Assembly: GCA_021808445.1 (NCBI GenBank)
Contig: JAKBBP010000003.1
Span: 44,442-108,441 of the forward strand
DNA: 64,000 nt
Reading direction: 5' to 3'
From: Pseudomonadota bacterium
GTDB lineage: Bacteria > Pseudomonadota > Gammaproteobacteria > Burkholderiales > Burkholderiaceae_C
The first letter of the stretch is position 1; every line of letters begins with the position of its first letter. The translations under genes were made by a program, and so were the position numbers. This document shows positions 41,240 to 51,353 of the stretch, piece by piece. The notes below the pieces were generated by a model. The model saw nothing but the letters and a program-made list of their open reading frames with translations. It did not search any database and was not told the DNA's origin.

Positions 41240-42810
41240 TGCGAATCTCCTGATCCTGCGGTCGTGCCCGGGCGGGCGCGACGGCGCTGGAACCATGCGT
41301 CGACCGCGTCGCATTGCGCAGGGCTCGTGTGCAGCCCGCACTTGCTGCGGCGCCACAGGAAATCCTCCGCGCCGCACGCCCATTCCTGATCCGCAGCGTA
41401 TTCCAGCTCGGCCTCGAACACCCCGGGGGCGATCTCGGCGCCCAGGTCGCCCGGGCCGCGGGCCGCGCCCAGCCAGCGATGCAGCCGGGTTCCGTAGGCG
41501 CGCGCCACGCGCCGGCGCATGGGCGCCGGCATCCACCCATGGCGGGCCGCCAGGGCCTGCTCGAAGTCGGCCAGATCGGTGGGCCCGGCACTCGCGCGCC
41601 CGAGTTCGGCGTACAGGTCTCCGCCGGGGAGCACGGTGCGGGCGGTCCAGGCGCCGCGCCTGCAGTCCAGCAGCGCGGCCAGGCGGTCCGCCGCCTGTTC
41701 GGCCAGCAGCCGATAGGTGGTGATCTTGCCGCCCCAGACGTTGAGCAGCGGGGCGCCGGCCTCGTCGAGCTCGAGCCGGTAGTCGCGCGTCACCGCGGAG
41801 GGGTCGCCGCTCTGGTCATCGAGCAGGGGACGTACCCCGGAGTAGCTCCAGACCACGTCTGCGCGGCCCAGGGGTACGGCGAAGTAGCGGGTCACGCTCT
41901 CGCACAGATAATCGATTTCCTGCTCGCTGATGCGCGGGGCGCCGGGATCCTGGTCGAAGCTCACGTCGGTGGTGCCGATGAGCAGGTGCTCCTCGCCGTA
42001 GGGGATCACGAACACGATGCGTCGATCGGGGTTCTGCAGCAGCCAGGCGCAGCGCATGGGCGCCCAGCGGCGCACCACCACGTGCGAGCCCTTGACCAGG
42101 CGGGGACGGCGCGGGGCCGCCGCGCCGGCGGCCTGCGCGATCTGCCCGGCCCAGGGACCGGCCGCGTTGACCAGGCTGCGCGCACGAAGCGGGAAGCTGC
42201 CATGCTCGCCATGGAGCTCGGCCTGCCAGATGCCGGATTCGCGGCGCAGCGAGCCCACCCGCGTGCGCGTGAGTACGCGCGCGCCGCGCTCGGCTGCGTC
42301 GAGGGCATTGAGCACGACCAGGCGGGCGTCATCCACCCAGCCGTCCGAGTAGGCGAAGCCCTGGCGCCACTGCGGGCGCAGGGAGCAGCCGGACGCCTCG
42401 CCCTGCAGGTCCACCATGCGTGAGCCGGGCAGCCAGCGTCGCCGCGCCAGATGGTCGTACAGCCACAGCCCGGCTCGCAGGGTCCACACCGAGCGCAGCC
42501 GCGGGTCGTGGGGCACGATGAAGCGCATGGGCCACATGATGTGCGGCGCGCTGGCGAGCAGCACCTCGCGCTCCTGCAGGGCCTTTCGCACCAGCGAGAA
42601 TTCGTGGAATTCGAGGTAGCGCAGGCCCCCGTGGATCAACTTGGTCGAGGCCGAGGAGGTGTGCTCGGCCAGGTCGTGCTGTTCGCTGAGCACGACGCGC
42701 AGCCCCCTCCCGGCGAGGTCGCGGGCGATGCCGCAGCCGTTGACCCCGCCGCCCACGACCAGCACGTCCCAGGGCTCGCCCAGGTCCCTCGCTCCCATGT
42801 CAGGCGTCAT
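41236..42810 (-). CDS. glpD: Glycerol-3-phosphate dehydrogenase (aerobic type)
   Basis: DVLVVGGGVNGCGIARDLAGRGLRVVLSEQHDLAEHTSSASTKLIHGGLRYLE; overlaps glpK start. Confidence 0.96.
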   Translation of the reverse strand: MTPDMGARDLGEPWDVLVVGGGVNGCGIARDLAGRGLRVVLSEQHDLAEHTSSASTKLIHGGLRYLEFHEFSLVRKALQEREVLLASAPHIMWPMRFIVPHDPRLRSVWTLRAGLWLYDHLARRRWLPGSRMVDLQGEASGCSLRPQWRQGFAYSDGWVDDARLVVLNALDAAERGARVLTRTRVGSLRRESGIWQAELHGEHGSFPLRARSLVNAAGPWAGQIAQAAGAAAPRRPRLVKGSHVVVRRWAPMRCAWLLQNPDRRIVFVIPYGEEHLLIGTTDVSFDQDPGAPRISEQEIDYLCESVTRYFAVPLGRADVVWSYSGVRPLLDDQSGDPSAVTRDYRLELDEAGAPLLNVWGGKITTYRLLAEQAADRLAALLDCRRGAWTARTVLPGGDLYAELGRASAGPTDLADFEQALAARHGWMPAPMRRRVARAYGTRLHRWLGAARGPGDLGAEIAPGVFEAELEYAADQEWACGAEDFLWRRSKCGLHTSPAQCDAVDAWFQRRRARPGTTAGSGDSQ

Positions 42811-42832
42811 GGGCAGGTCCTCCTTCCAGGGT

Positions 42833-44974
42833 TCATGCCCGCTCCAGCCCGAACACCAGCGCGGCCTCGGGATGCAGCGCGGGCAGGGGCAGCCCGCATT
42901 GAGCGAGTTCGTGTCCGTCGGCCAGCACCCCGGGGCCGGCAAGCGCCTGCAGCCAGCGGCTTTGCTGTTCGGCACGCTGGCGCAGCTGGCCGGCGCGGCC
43001 CAGCAGGTGCACGCGCCAGCGCCCGCTGCCGCGCAGACGCGGCAGACGCAGAGCCGCCGACTGCGGACCCGGCATCGCCTCGGGCTGGAATACGCACAGG
43101 AAATGGCGCTGCGGCGTGGACGCCAGCCACCAGCAGGCCCCGCTGGCGCTGTGCCCCTGGTCGATGTCCCCGTCGTGGATGGTCTCGCGCCATTGCTTGT
43201 ACAGGGTGATCCAGCCCCGCAGGCGGTCGCGCTCGTCGGTGCTCATCGCGCGCACGTCGGCCTCCACGCCCATATGCCCGAAACAGGCCACCGCGCAACG
43301 CAGGTCGATGCTCTGCGAACGCCCGGTGGCATGGGCGGGCGCGGGGCCCACGTGGCTGCCCAGCAACTCGGGCGGAAACAGGCGCAGCGCCCCGGACTGG
43401 ATGGCGATGCGCGAGCTGGCGTCGTTGTTGTCGCTGGTCCACAGGCGCTGGGTGTGGCGCAGGATGCCGAGGTCGGCACGCGCGCCGCCGGAGGCGCAGC
43501 TCTCGATTTCCACCCGGGGATGCGCGTCGCGCAGGCGCTCGAGCAGCGCGTACAGTGCCAGCACCTGGGCATGCATGCCGGGGCGACCGTGCGCATCCAG
43601 CGCCTGCGCGAGATCGCGGTTCATGTCCCATTTCAGGTACGAGATCGGCGTGTCGCGCAGCAGCGCATCGAGCTTGTCGAACAGGTACTGCGACACCTCG
43701 GGCCGGGCCAGGTCCAGCACCAGCTGATGGCGTCCGAATACCGGCTCGCGCCGCGCATCCCCGAGCGCCCACTGCGGATGCTCGCGATACAGGCGGCTGT
43801 CGGGGTTGACCATCTCGGGTTCGACCCACAGGCCGAATTCCATGCCCAGCGAGCGTACATGCTCGGCCAGCCCGCGCAAACCATGGGGATACTTGCGCGG
43901 GTCGGGCCACCAGTCGCCCAGGGCCGCGCGGTCGTCATTGCGGCCTTCGAACCAGCCGTCATCGAGCACGAAGCGCTCCACGCCCAGCTCGGCCGCGCGA
44001 GACGCCAGGTCGCGCAACTCGGCCTCGTCGTGACGGAAATACAGCGCTTCCCAGGTATTCAGATGCACCGGACGCGGGCGCCGCTTGCCGCCCGGCCAAC
44101 GCAGCACCTCGCGCCTGGCCAGTGCGTGCAGGCCGCGCGCGGCCGAGCCGATGCCGGCCTGGCCCAGCGCCAGGTACAGCGCCGGCACACGCAGACGCGC
44201 GCCGGGCGCCAGGCGGATTTCGCCGGGGGCGAACCACTCGCCGGCCTGCAGCAGCAGCCGGCCGTCTTCGTGGCGCTCCAGCGCGAAGCGGTGGTTGCCG
44301 CTCCAGGCCAGTTGCACGCCGATGGCCGGCCCCTGGTGCTCGCAGCTGTGGGCGCCGAGCACGAACAGTCCCGGCGGTGCCTGGTGCGAGCTGCGCCCGC
44401 GCCGGTTCTCGCGCGACCAGCCGTCGGCGCCCACGGCGCGGCGCTCCCACTGGAATTCGTTCGCCCACTCGCCGTGCGGGCAACTCACCTCGGTCAGCTC
44501 ATCGGGCAGCGCGATGCTGGCCCCGGCGAGGCGATCCACCTGCAGCTCGGTGTCGCCTCGATTGTGCAATTCGGCCTCCACGCGCAGCACGTCGGTGGCC
44601 GCATCGAGTCGCAGCTCGATGCGCAGCCCCAGCCCGGCGCAGAGGTCGCCGAGCTGCACGCTCAGGGAGTCTGGCGAGGGCTGGCTCCAGGACTCCACGC
44701 TCCAGTCGTGGATGGCGTCGAGGCCGTCGCGGTGGGCGCGCAGCAAACCATCCTGCGCGAGGCCGTTGCCATGGCCGGGCGCCAGGCGCGCGAGGCTGGG
44801 CGCGTCCATGCCCCCCTGGGGCATGGACAGCAGCTCCGAGCCGGGCCACGCGGCCAGCAGGTCCAGCGCGTCCAGGCGCGAGCCCAGATGGCGCCACACG
44901 GCAGTGCCGCCGGCGCTGAGCTCCAGCACGGCGCTGCAGGCATTGCCCTCGAGTCGCAACAGGGTCGGTGGCAT
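42833..44974 (-). CDS. Alpha-galactosidase, GH36 family
   Basis: FVLDDGWFEGRNDDRAALGDWWPDPRKYP; YLKWDMNRDLA; CASGGARADLGIL; TSDNNDASSRIAIQ. Confidence 0.94.
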   Translation of the reverse strand: MPPTLLRLEGNACSAVLELSAGGTAVWRHLGSRLDALDLLAAWPGSELLSMPQGGMDAPSLARLAPGHGNGLAQDGLLRAHRDGLDAIHDWSVESWSQPSPDSLSVQLGDLCAGLGLRIELRLDAATDVLRVEAELHNRGDTELQVDRLAGASIALPDELTEVSCPHGEWANEFQWERRAVGADGWSRENRRGRSSHQAPPGLFVLGAHSCEHQGPAIGVQLAWSGNHRFALERHEDGRLLLQAGEWFAPGEIRLAPGARLRVPALYLALGQAGIGSAARGLHALARREVLRWPGGKRRPRPVHLNTWEALYFRHDEAELRDLASRAAELGVERFVLDDGWFEGRNDDRAALGDWWPDPRKYPHGLRGLAEHVRSLGMEFGLWVEPEMVNPDSRLYREHPQWALGDARREPVFGRHQLVLDLARPEVSQYLFDKLDALLRDTPISYLKWDMNRDLAQALDAHGRPGMHAQVLALYALLERLRDAHPRVEIESCASGGARADLGILRHTQRLWTSDNNDASSRIAIQSGALRLFPPELLGSHVGPAPAHATGRSQSIDLRCAVACFGHMGVEADVRAMSTDERDRLRGWITLYKQWRETIHDGDIDQGHSASGACWWLASTPQRHFLCVFQPEAMPGPQSAALRLPRLRGSGRWRVHLLGRAGQLRQRAEQQSRWLQALAGPGVLADGHELAQCGLPLPALHPEAALVFGLERA

Positions 44975-44978
44975 GGAT

Positions 44979-45830
44979 TCAGCCCTTGGTCGCGCCGAGG
45001 GTGAGCCCGGCGATGAAGTGGCGTTGCATGGCGAAGAACATCACCACTGGCGGCAGGGCGGCCAGGATGGATCCGGCCGCCACGAGTTGCCATTGCGAGA
45101 TCCACTGGCCGTTCAGGGACATGAGGCCCCCGGTGACCGGCATGGCATGGCTGCCCTGGGTGAGCACCGTGGCCCAGAAATAGTCGTTCCAGACGAAGGT
45201 GAAGATGAGCACGGCCAGCGCAGCCATGGCCGGGCGGATCAGGGGAAGCACGATGCGCAGGAAGATGCGCAGCTCGCCGGCCCCCTCGATGCGCGCGGCC
45301 TCGATCAGCTCGCGAGGCAGATCGCGGATGAAGTTGCGCAGGAAAAAGGTGCAGAAACCGCTCTGGAAGGCGGTGTGGAACAGGGTCAGTCCCAGCGTGC
45401 TGTTGTACAGACCCAGATGCAGCGAGAGCTGGCGCACCGGCACCATGAGGATCTGGGCGGGCACGAAATTGCCCCCGACGAACAGGAAGAACACCGCCAG
45501 GTTGGCACGAAAGCGGTACACGCCGAGGGCGTAGCCGGCCAGGCTGGCCAGCGCGATGGATCCGATCACCGCCGGCACCGTGACCTCGAAGCTGTTGAGG
45601 ATGTAACGCAGCAGCGGGGTGTTGCGAAAGACCTGCAGGTAATTGCTCACCCCCTCCCACGAGGCCGGCAGGCCCCAGTAGTTGCCGGAGTTCATGTCGG
45701 CGGGGGTGCGCACCGACATCATCGCCACCGCCAGGATGGGCAGCAGCCAGATCAGCAGCAGCACCGGGATGCCGACGCGGTAGGCCCAGCGCGTGGGTGC
45801 GCGGGTCTGTTCGATGGGCGTGGGGAACAT
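44979..45830 (-). CDS. Carbohydrate ABC transporter permease (MalG-like)
   Basis: CUT1 permease, EAA loop ELIEAARIEGAGELRIFLRIVLPLIRPA. Confidence 0.93.
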   Translation of the reverse strand: MFPTPIEQTRAPTRWAYRVGIPVLLLIWLLPILAVAMMSVRTPADMNSGNYWGLPASWEGVSNYLQVFRNTPLLRYILNSFEVTVPAVIGSIALASLAGYALGVYRFRANLAVFFLFVGGNFVPAQILMVPVRQLSLHLGLYNSTLGLTLFHTAFQSGFCTFFLRNFIRDLPRELIEAARIEGAGELRIFLRIVLPLIRPAMAALAVLIFTFVWNDYFWATVLTQGSHAMPVTGGLMSLNGQWISQWQLVAAGSILAALPPVVMFFAMQRHFIAGLTLGATKG

Positions 45831-46747
45831 CAGGCGTTCTCCTTTTCCTGCACGTACACGCGCCGCAGCACGAACACGATGAACACCAGCATGATGAAGA
45901 ACAGCACCGTGGCGACGGCGGCGCCGTAGCCCATGCGGTAGCCATATTCGCTCAGCGCGACCTCGTACATGTAGTACGCCAGGGTGCGCGAGCTGCCGTA
46001 GGGGCCGCCCTGGGTCATGATGGAGATCATGTCGAAGCTGCGCAGCGATCCGATCACCGTGACCACCACGGCGATGAAGGTGGCGGGGCGCAGTTGCGGC
46101 AGCACCACCTTGAACAGCATGGACCACCCCTTGGCTCCTTCCAGCCGGGCGGCTTCGATGAGGTCGGTGCGTACCCCGTTGAGCCCGGTGAGGTAGAGGA
46201 TCATGCAGTAGGCGATCTGCGGATACAGCCCGGCGGCGACGATGCCGTAGGTGACCAGGTGCGAATCCGAGAGCACCGCCACCGGAGGAAGCCCGAAGGC
46301 GTGCAGCAGATGCACGAACAGTCCGGAGGTGGGGTCGTAGAACAGGGTGAAGATCAGGCCGATGACCACCTGGGAGATCACGAAGGGGAAGAAGAAGGCC
46401 GATTTCATCAGGCGCATGCCCGCAACGCTCTGGTTGAGCAGCAGGGCCAGCCCCAGGCCGATGGGCACCGAAAGCAGGTAGCCGAACAGCCAGATCAGGT
46501 TGTTGCGCAAGGCGATGAGGAAGGCCGGGTCCGAGGCCAGGCGCAGGTAGTTGGACAGTCCCACCCAGCGCGCGGCGCCGAGCCCGTCCCACTTGTACAG
46601 GCTCAGGCCCATGGACTCCACGATGGGCCCGAGCACGTAGACCGTGAACAGGAACAGGCCCGGCGCCAGGAACAGCCAGGGAGCGAGGGACATGTGGTGT
46701 CGCGCCCACCAGGATCGGCGGGGCGGCGTGGGCGTGGAGGAGGACAT
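45830..46747 (-). CDS. Carbohydrate ABC transporter permease (MalF-like)
   Basis: CUT1 permease, DLIEAARLEGAKGWSMLFKVVLPQLRPA. Confidence 0.93.
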   Translation of the reverse strand: MSSSTPTPPRRSWWARHHMSLAPWLFLAPGLFLFTVYVLGPIVESMGLSLYKWDGLGAARWVGLSNYLRLASDPAFLIALRNNLIWLFGYLLSVPIGLGLALLLNQSVAGMRLMKSAFFFPFVISQVVIGLIFTLFYDPTSGLFVHLLHAFGLPPVAVLSDSHLVTYGIVAAGLYPQIAYCMILYLTGLNGVRTDLIEAARLEGAKGWSMLFKVVLPQLRPATFIAVVVTVIGSLRSFDMISIMTQGGPYGSSRTLAYYMYEVALSEYGYRMGYGAAVATVLFFIMLVFIVFVLRRVYVQEKENA

Positions 46748-46766
46748 GACGGGGATCTGCGGCTGC

Positions 46767-46799
46767 CCGCTCGCGCCGGTGCTTGGCCGGCGCGAGCGG
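46767..46799. repeat. Intercistronic hairpin, 13-bp perfect stem (CCGCTCGCGCCGG-N7-CCGGCGCGAGCGG)
   Basis: Direct reading, between substrate-binding protein and permease genes. Confidence 0.9.
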
Positions 46800-46831
46800 T
46801 GGGGCGGACAGGGCCCGGGGGCCCGGCTGTC

Positions 46832-48070
46832 TTACTGGCTGTAGACCTGCTTCTCGACCTGGTCGAGGTGCTGGAGGATGTCCTGGCGGTCCGAGGGGTT
46901 CATCAGGTAGTGCTGGAAGCCGTCCAGTCCGGCCTTGGCCATCTGCGCGGGCGCGTCGCGGTCATAGAACTGCGACAGGTCCTTGGCGTTGGACAAGAGC
47001 TTGAACCCGGCCTTCAGGAAAGGATCGTCAGGCAGCTTGGCGTTCTTGTTGGTGGGCAGTTGTCCGAGGATCGCGTTCATCTTCGACTGCACGTCCGGAC
47101 GCGCCAGGTAGGCCAGGAACTTCTCGGCGTCCGCCTTGTGCTTGGCGTGCGCGGGGATGAACACGATGTCGGTCGGCGCCTCCTCGGCGTCGGGGACCTT
47201 CGGGTTGATCACCGGGAAGGGCACGAAGCCGATCTGGGACTCCTTCAGCCCGGCCGACTTCATCACGTCCACCGCGAAGTTGCCCATCAGGTACATCGCC
47301 GCCTTGCCCTTGACCAGCAGCGGAACCGCTTCCTGCCAGGCGTAGGAGGCACTGTTGGGAATGAAATAGCCGGGCTTGGTCAGCTGATCCCAGTAGTCGA
47401 ACACCTTTTCCACGCGCGGGTCGGTGTAGGACACCTTGCCCGCCATCAGCTTCATGTGGAAGGCGTAGCCGTTGACCCGCAGGTCCAGGTAGTCGAACCA
47501 GCCGGCGGCGGGCCAGGGGGCCTTGGTGCCGATGGTGAAGGGCGTGATGCCATGGGCCTTCAGGGTCGCGCAGTCACTCAGCAGTTCCTTCCAGGTCTTC
47601 GGCGGCTGCAGGCCGAGCTTGTGGAACAGGTCCTTGCGGTAATAGATGCCCCACTGGTAATAGGTCAGAGGCAGGCCCCACTTGCGGCCATTGATGGTCA
47701 TGGACGAGGCGGAGGAGGCAAAGGCCTGGTTCCAGCCATCCTTCTGCCACAGCGGAGTGACGTCGGTGAACAGACCGTCCTTGACGAAGGGAGCCATGCG
47801 GTTGGCCGCGTACCAGGTGGCCAGGTCCGGCGGATCGGCGGAGAGGAAATTGAAGATGGCGCTCTTGTACCCCTCATGGTCGAAGGTGTTCACCTTGACG
47901 TGGATGTTGGGGTAGGCGGCCTCGAATCCCTTCACGCCGGCAGCGATCGCCGCCTTGGGTCCGGGGTCGGAATAGTCGGTGTTGAACACCAGTTCATCGG
48001 CGTGCGCTGCGGCCGCGGCGGCGCCCAGAAGGGCGGCGCCGAGCACCAGCTTGCGGGACAGGCGTGGCAT
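46832..48070 (-). CDS. Extracellular carbohydrate-binding protein (CUT1)
   Basis: Signal peptide, family 1 SBP (ADELVFNTDYSDPGPKAAIAAGVKGFEAAYPNIHVKVNTFDHEGYKSAI). Confidence 0.93.
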   Translation of the reverse strand: MPRLSRKLVLGAALLGAAAAAAHADELVFNTDYSDPGPKAAIAAGVKGFEAAYPNIHVKVNTFDHEGYKSAIFNFLSADPPDLATWYAANRMAPFVKDGLFTDVTPLWQKDGWNQAFASSASSMTINGRKWGLPLTYYQWGIYYRKDLFHKLGLQPPKTWKELLSDCATLKAHGITPFTIGTKAPWPAAGWFDYLDLRVNGYAFHMKLMAGKVSYTDPRVEKVFDYWDQLTKPGYFIPNSASYAWQEAVPLLVKGKAAMYLMGNFAVDVMKSAGLKESQIGFVPFPVINPKVPDAEEAPTDIVFIPAHAKHKADAEKFLAYLARPDVQSKMNAILGQLPTNKNAKLPDDPFLKAGFKLLSNAKDLSQFYDRDAPAQMAKAGLDGFQHYLMNPSDRQDILQHLDQVEKQVYSQ

Positions 48071-48095
48071 GTTGTCGTCTCCTCTCGAGTCTTGA

Positions 48096-50108
48096 TCAAT
48101 GTGCGGAAGCCGCTGGGAGCAGCTTCCATGCGGATACGCCCCTGGGGGGCAGTTCCAGCGCGCCCAGCAGGCGCGTGGCCTCGCCTTGCGGTGGCTCCCA
48201 GCACACCGGCGAATCGGAAAAATTCAGAGCCAGCACCAGCTCGCCCACTCGGCTGATGCGCAATCCCTCGGGCAGGCGCCGCGGGACCAGCCCGGCGGAT
48301 GGCGCCACGTGTTCCAGCAGCGACACCCAGCCGGCCTGGTCGAGCCAGGCGCCCAGGTACCAGCAGTTGGCATGACGGGTCAGCGCGGCAGAGCCCTCGG
48401 CGGATCCCTCGTCCGCCCCTTGCGTGAATCGGGCCTGTACCGAGGCTCCCCGCAGCGCCAGTTGTTCGCACCAGCGGCTGGCCCGCAGGGTCGGCCCCTG
48501 CTCGCCCAGGCGCAGCGCCAGCTCCACGCCGGGGGGCAGCGAGCTCACGCGCTGGACCTGCACGCCGGCGAGCTCGGCGAACACGCCCGGTGCCAGGCTG
48601 GGCGGGATGTGCAGCTCCTCGGTCTTGGATCCGGCGCGCGGGCCCAGCAGGATCTGCGCGGAGCTTGCCCGCAGGGCGGAGGCCAGCGCGGGCTCGCCGC
48701 GCAGTTGCGAGGGCAGAAGCACCAGGGCGTAGCCCTCCAGCGACGACTGCGGCGGCAGCACGTCCACGTCCAGTCCGAGCTGGCGCGCCGCGCTGTAGGC
48801 CCGGAAGCAGGCCTCCAGCGCAAGGTAGTCGCGTCCCTGGGGCTGGATGTCGGCCATCCACAGGCTGGCGTAGTCGAACACCAGGGCGACGTCGGCGCGC
48901 CTGCGCGTGCGCGCCTCCCGCAGCTGTTCGCGCAGCCCGTCGAGCTCGCGCGCGACCTGCGCGGCTTCGATGGCTCCGAGGTCGTCGCTTGCGTCGGGGC
49001 GCTGCAGCCCGGCGTGCATCTGCTCCTGGGCATAGGGCGCCTGGCGCCAGCGGAAGTAGCTCACGATCTCCGCGCCGTGGGCCAGTGCCTGCCAGGTCCA
49101 GACGCGCACCATGCCGGGGTGGGGCGCCGGGTTCCACTGCGCCCAGTTGACCGGGCCGGGCTGCTGCTCCATCACCCACCAGCGACCGCCGCACATGCCG
49201 CGGTAGAGATCGTGGTGGAAGGCCGGAATGTCCGGGTGCCCGGTGAAGGCGTGGCGCCGCTTTTCGTCGGGGTCCAGGAAAAAGTTCTGCGTGGCACCCA
49301 GGGGGTAGGAGTCCCAGGTGGCGACGTCCAGGTCGCGGGCCAGCTTGTGGTGGTCGAACTCGGTGAAAAATCCCATGAAGTTGTGCAGCACGTCGCGGCC
49401 GGGGGAGTGACGGCGCAGGATGTCGACCTGCATGCGGTTGAACTCGATCACCTCGTCGGAGGCGAAGCGCCTCCAGTCCAGACGGTGCGAGGGATTGGCC
49501 TCGGTCACCGTCGCCGCGGGAGGGTCGATTTGCGCGAAATCGGTGTATTCCTGACTCCAGAACACCGTGCCCCAGGCCTGGTTGAGGGCCTGCACCGTGC
49601 CGTAGCGGCCTTGCAGCCATGCGCGAAAGCGCTCGCGCGCGGCCTCCGAATAACTCAGGACCGTGGAGTGGCAACCGTATTCGTTGTCGGTCTGCCAGGC
49701 ACAGACTGCGTCATGCCGTCCGTAGCGTTCGGCCATCAGCGTGATGATGCGCGCCGCCTGTTCGCGGTACACGGGGCTGGAGAAACAATAGTGCCGCCGC
49801 GAGCCGAAGCCGCGGGGGTGCCCCTGCTCGTCCAGCGCGAGGATCGAGGGATGCGCGTCCACCAGCCACTTCGGGGGCGTCGCGGTGGGCGTGCCCAGCA
49901 CCACGCGCAATCCATGGCGGTGCAGGGTGGCGAGGGCATCATCGAGCCAGTCCCAGCACAGCTCGCCGCTGCGCGGCTCGATGCGGCTCCAGGCGAACTC
50001 GCCGATGCGCACCACGCGCAGCCCGAGTTCGCGCATGTGGCTCGCGTCGCGCTCCCACAGTTCGCGGGGCCACTGCTCCGGGTAATAGCAGACACCGAGT
50101 TCGATCAT
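48096..50108 (-). CDS. Beta-galactosidase, GH42 family
   Basis: [64 protein letters not shown]. Confidence 0.95.
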   Translation of the reverse strand: MIELGVCYYPEQWPRELWERDASHMRELGLRVVRIGEFAWSRIEPRSGELCWDWLDDALATLHRHGLRVVLGTPTATPPKWLVDAHPSILALDEQGHPRGFGSRRHYCFSSPVYREQAARIITLMAERYGRHDAVCAWQTDNEYGCHSTVLSYSEAARERFRAWLQGRYGTVQALNQAWGTVFWSQEYTDFAQIDPPAATVTEANPSHRLDWRRFASDEVIEFNRMQVDILRRHSPGRDVLHNFMGFFTEFDHHKLARDLDVATWDSYPLGATQNFFLDPDEKRRHAFTGHPDIPAFHHDLYRGMCGGRWWVMEQQPGPVNWAQWNPAPHPGMVRVWTWQALAHGAEIVSYFRWRQAPYAQEQMHAGLQRPDASDDLGAIEAAQVARELDGLREQLREARTRRRADVALVFDYASLWMADIQPQGRDYLALEACFRAYSAARQLGLDVDVLPPQSSLEGYALVLLPSQLRGEPALASALRASSAQILLGPRAGSKTEELHIPPSLAPGVFAELAGVQVQRVSSLPPGVELALRLGEQGPTLRASRWCEQLALRGASVQARFTQGADEGSAEGSAALTRHANCWYLGAWLDQAGWVSLLEHVAPSAGLVPRRLPEGLRISRVGELVLALNFSDSPVCWEPPQGEATRLLGALELPPRGVSAWKLLPAASAH

Positions 50109-50132
50109 CGCAAGTTTTCCAGTGTCCCCGGC

Positions 50133-51293
50133 TCAGGCGGCCGCCGCGCTCATCATGGTCGGAAGGCCTTCGGGCTGCACCGTGCGCGGCAGCGCCACGT
50201 CGGCGCCGTCGAACACGTGCACCCGCTCCGGGGGCAGGCGCAGGGCCACGCGGTGGCCGGGCGAGGCGCTGAAGTTGCCGGGAGCCTTGGCCACCCAGGG
50301 ATCTCCACAGCCTGCTGCGTCCAGGTACAGATAGGTGGCTTCGCCCAGGCGCTCCTGCCACAGCACGTCACGCCCCAGCGCGGGCTCGCCGGCTCCCACC
50401 TCGAGATCCTCGGGACGCACCCCCACGCTCAGCTCGGCTCCCGCGGGCTGGGAGCGCGCGTCGACCCGCGCCTGCACGCGCTCGCCGCTGCGCAGCTGCA
50501 GCGTGGCGAGCTCGGCGTCGCACTGCATCAGGCGCGCCGGAGCGAAATTCATGCGCGGCGAGCCGATGAAGGCGGCCACGAAGCGATTGCGGGGCTGGTG
50601 GTACAGCTCCAGCGGAGTCCCGCATTGCGCCACGCTGCCGTCGCGGGCCACCGCGGCGCCGGTGTTGAGCAGCACGATGCGGTCGGCCAGGGTCATGGCC
50701 TCCACCTGGTCGTGGGTCACGTAGATGGCGCTGGCGCGCCCGAAGTCACGATGCAGGCGCGCGATCTCGAATCGCGTCTGCACGCGCAGCGCCGCATCCA
50801 GGTTGGACAGCGGCTCGTCGAACAGGAAGACGTCGGGCTCGCGCACGATGGCCCGGCCGATGGCCACGCGCTGGCGTTGTCCGCCGGAAAGGGCCTTGGG
50901 CATGCGATCGAGCAGGGCCTCGAGTTGCAGGATCTGCGCCGCCGAGCGAACCCGGCGGTCGATCTCGGAGGGCGCGCACTTGGCCAGGCGCAGGCCGAAG
51001 GCCATGTTCTCGAACACGCTCATGTGGGGGAACAGGGCATAGCTCTGGAACACCATGGCCACGCCGCGCTGTGCCGGGGAGACGTCGTTCATCACCTTGT
51101 CGCCGATGCGCAACTCGCCGGAGGTGATGGATTCCAGGCCCGCGACCATGCGCAGCAGCGTGGACTTGCCGCAGCCGGAGGGCCCGACGAACACGCAGAA
51201 CTCGTTGTCCCCGATGTGCAGGCTGACGTCGCGCACCACGGGGGGCAGCTTGCCGTAGGCCTTGCTGACTTGTTCGAGACGGATACTTGCCAT
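50133..51293 (-). CDS. ABC transporter ATP-binding protein (UgpC/MalK type)
   Basis: [55 protein letters not shown]-terminal TOBE. Confidence 0.95.
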   Translation of the reverse strand: MASIRLEQVSKAYGKLPPVVRDVSLHIGDNEFCVFVGPSGCGKSTLLRMVAGLESITSGELRIGDKVMNDVSPAQRGVAMVFQSYALFPHMSVFENMAFGLRLAKCAPSEIDRRVRSAAQILQLEALLDRMPKALSGGQRQRVAIGRAIVREPDVFLFDEPLSNLDAALRVQTRFEIARLHRDFGRASAIYVTHDQVEAMTLADRIVLLNTGAAVARDGSVAQCGTPLELYHQPRNRFVAAFIGSPRMNFAPARLMQCDAELATLQLRSGERVQARVDARSQPAGAELSVGVRPEDLEVGAGEPALGRDVLWQERLGEATYLYLDAAGCGDPWVAKAPGNFSASPGHRVALRLPPERVHVFDGADVALPRTVQPEGLPTMMSAAAA

Positions 51294-51353
51294 GATCGGT
51301 CCGGATGGCCCCGCGCCATGGGGTGCGCGGGCAGATGGGAGGGGAGGGTGGGC

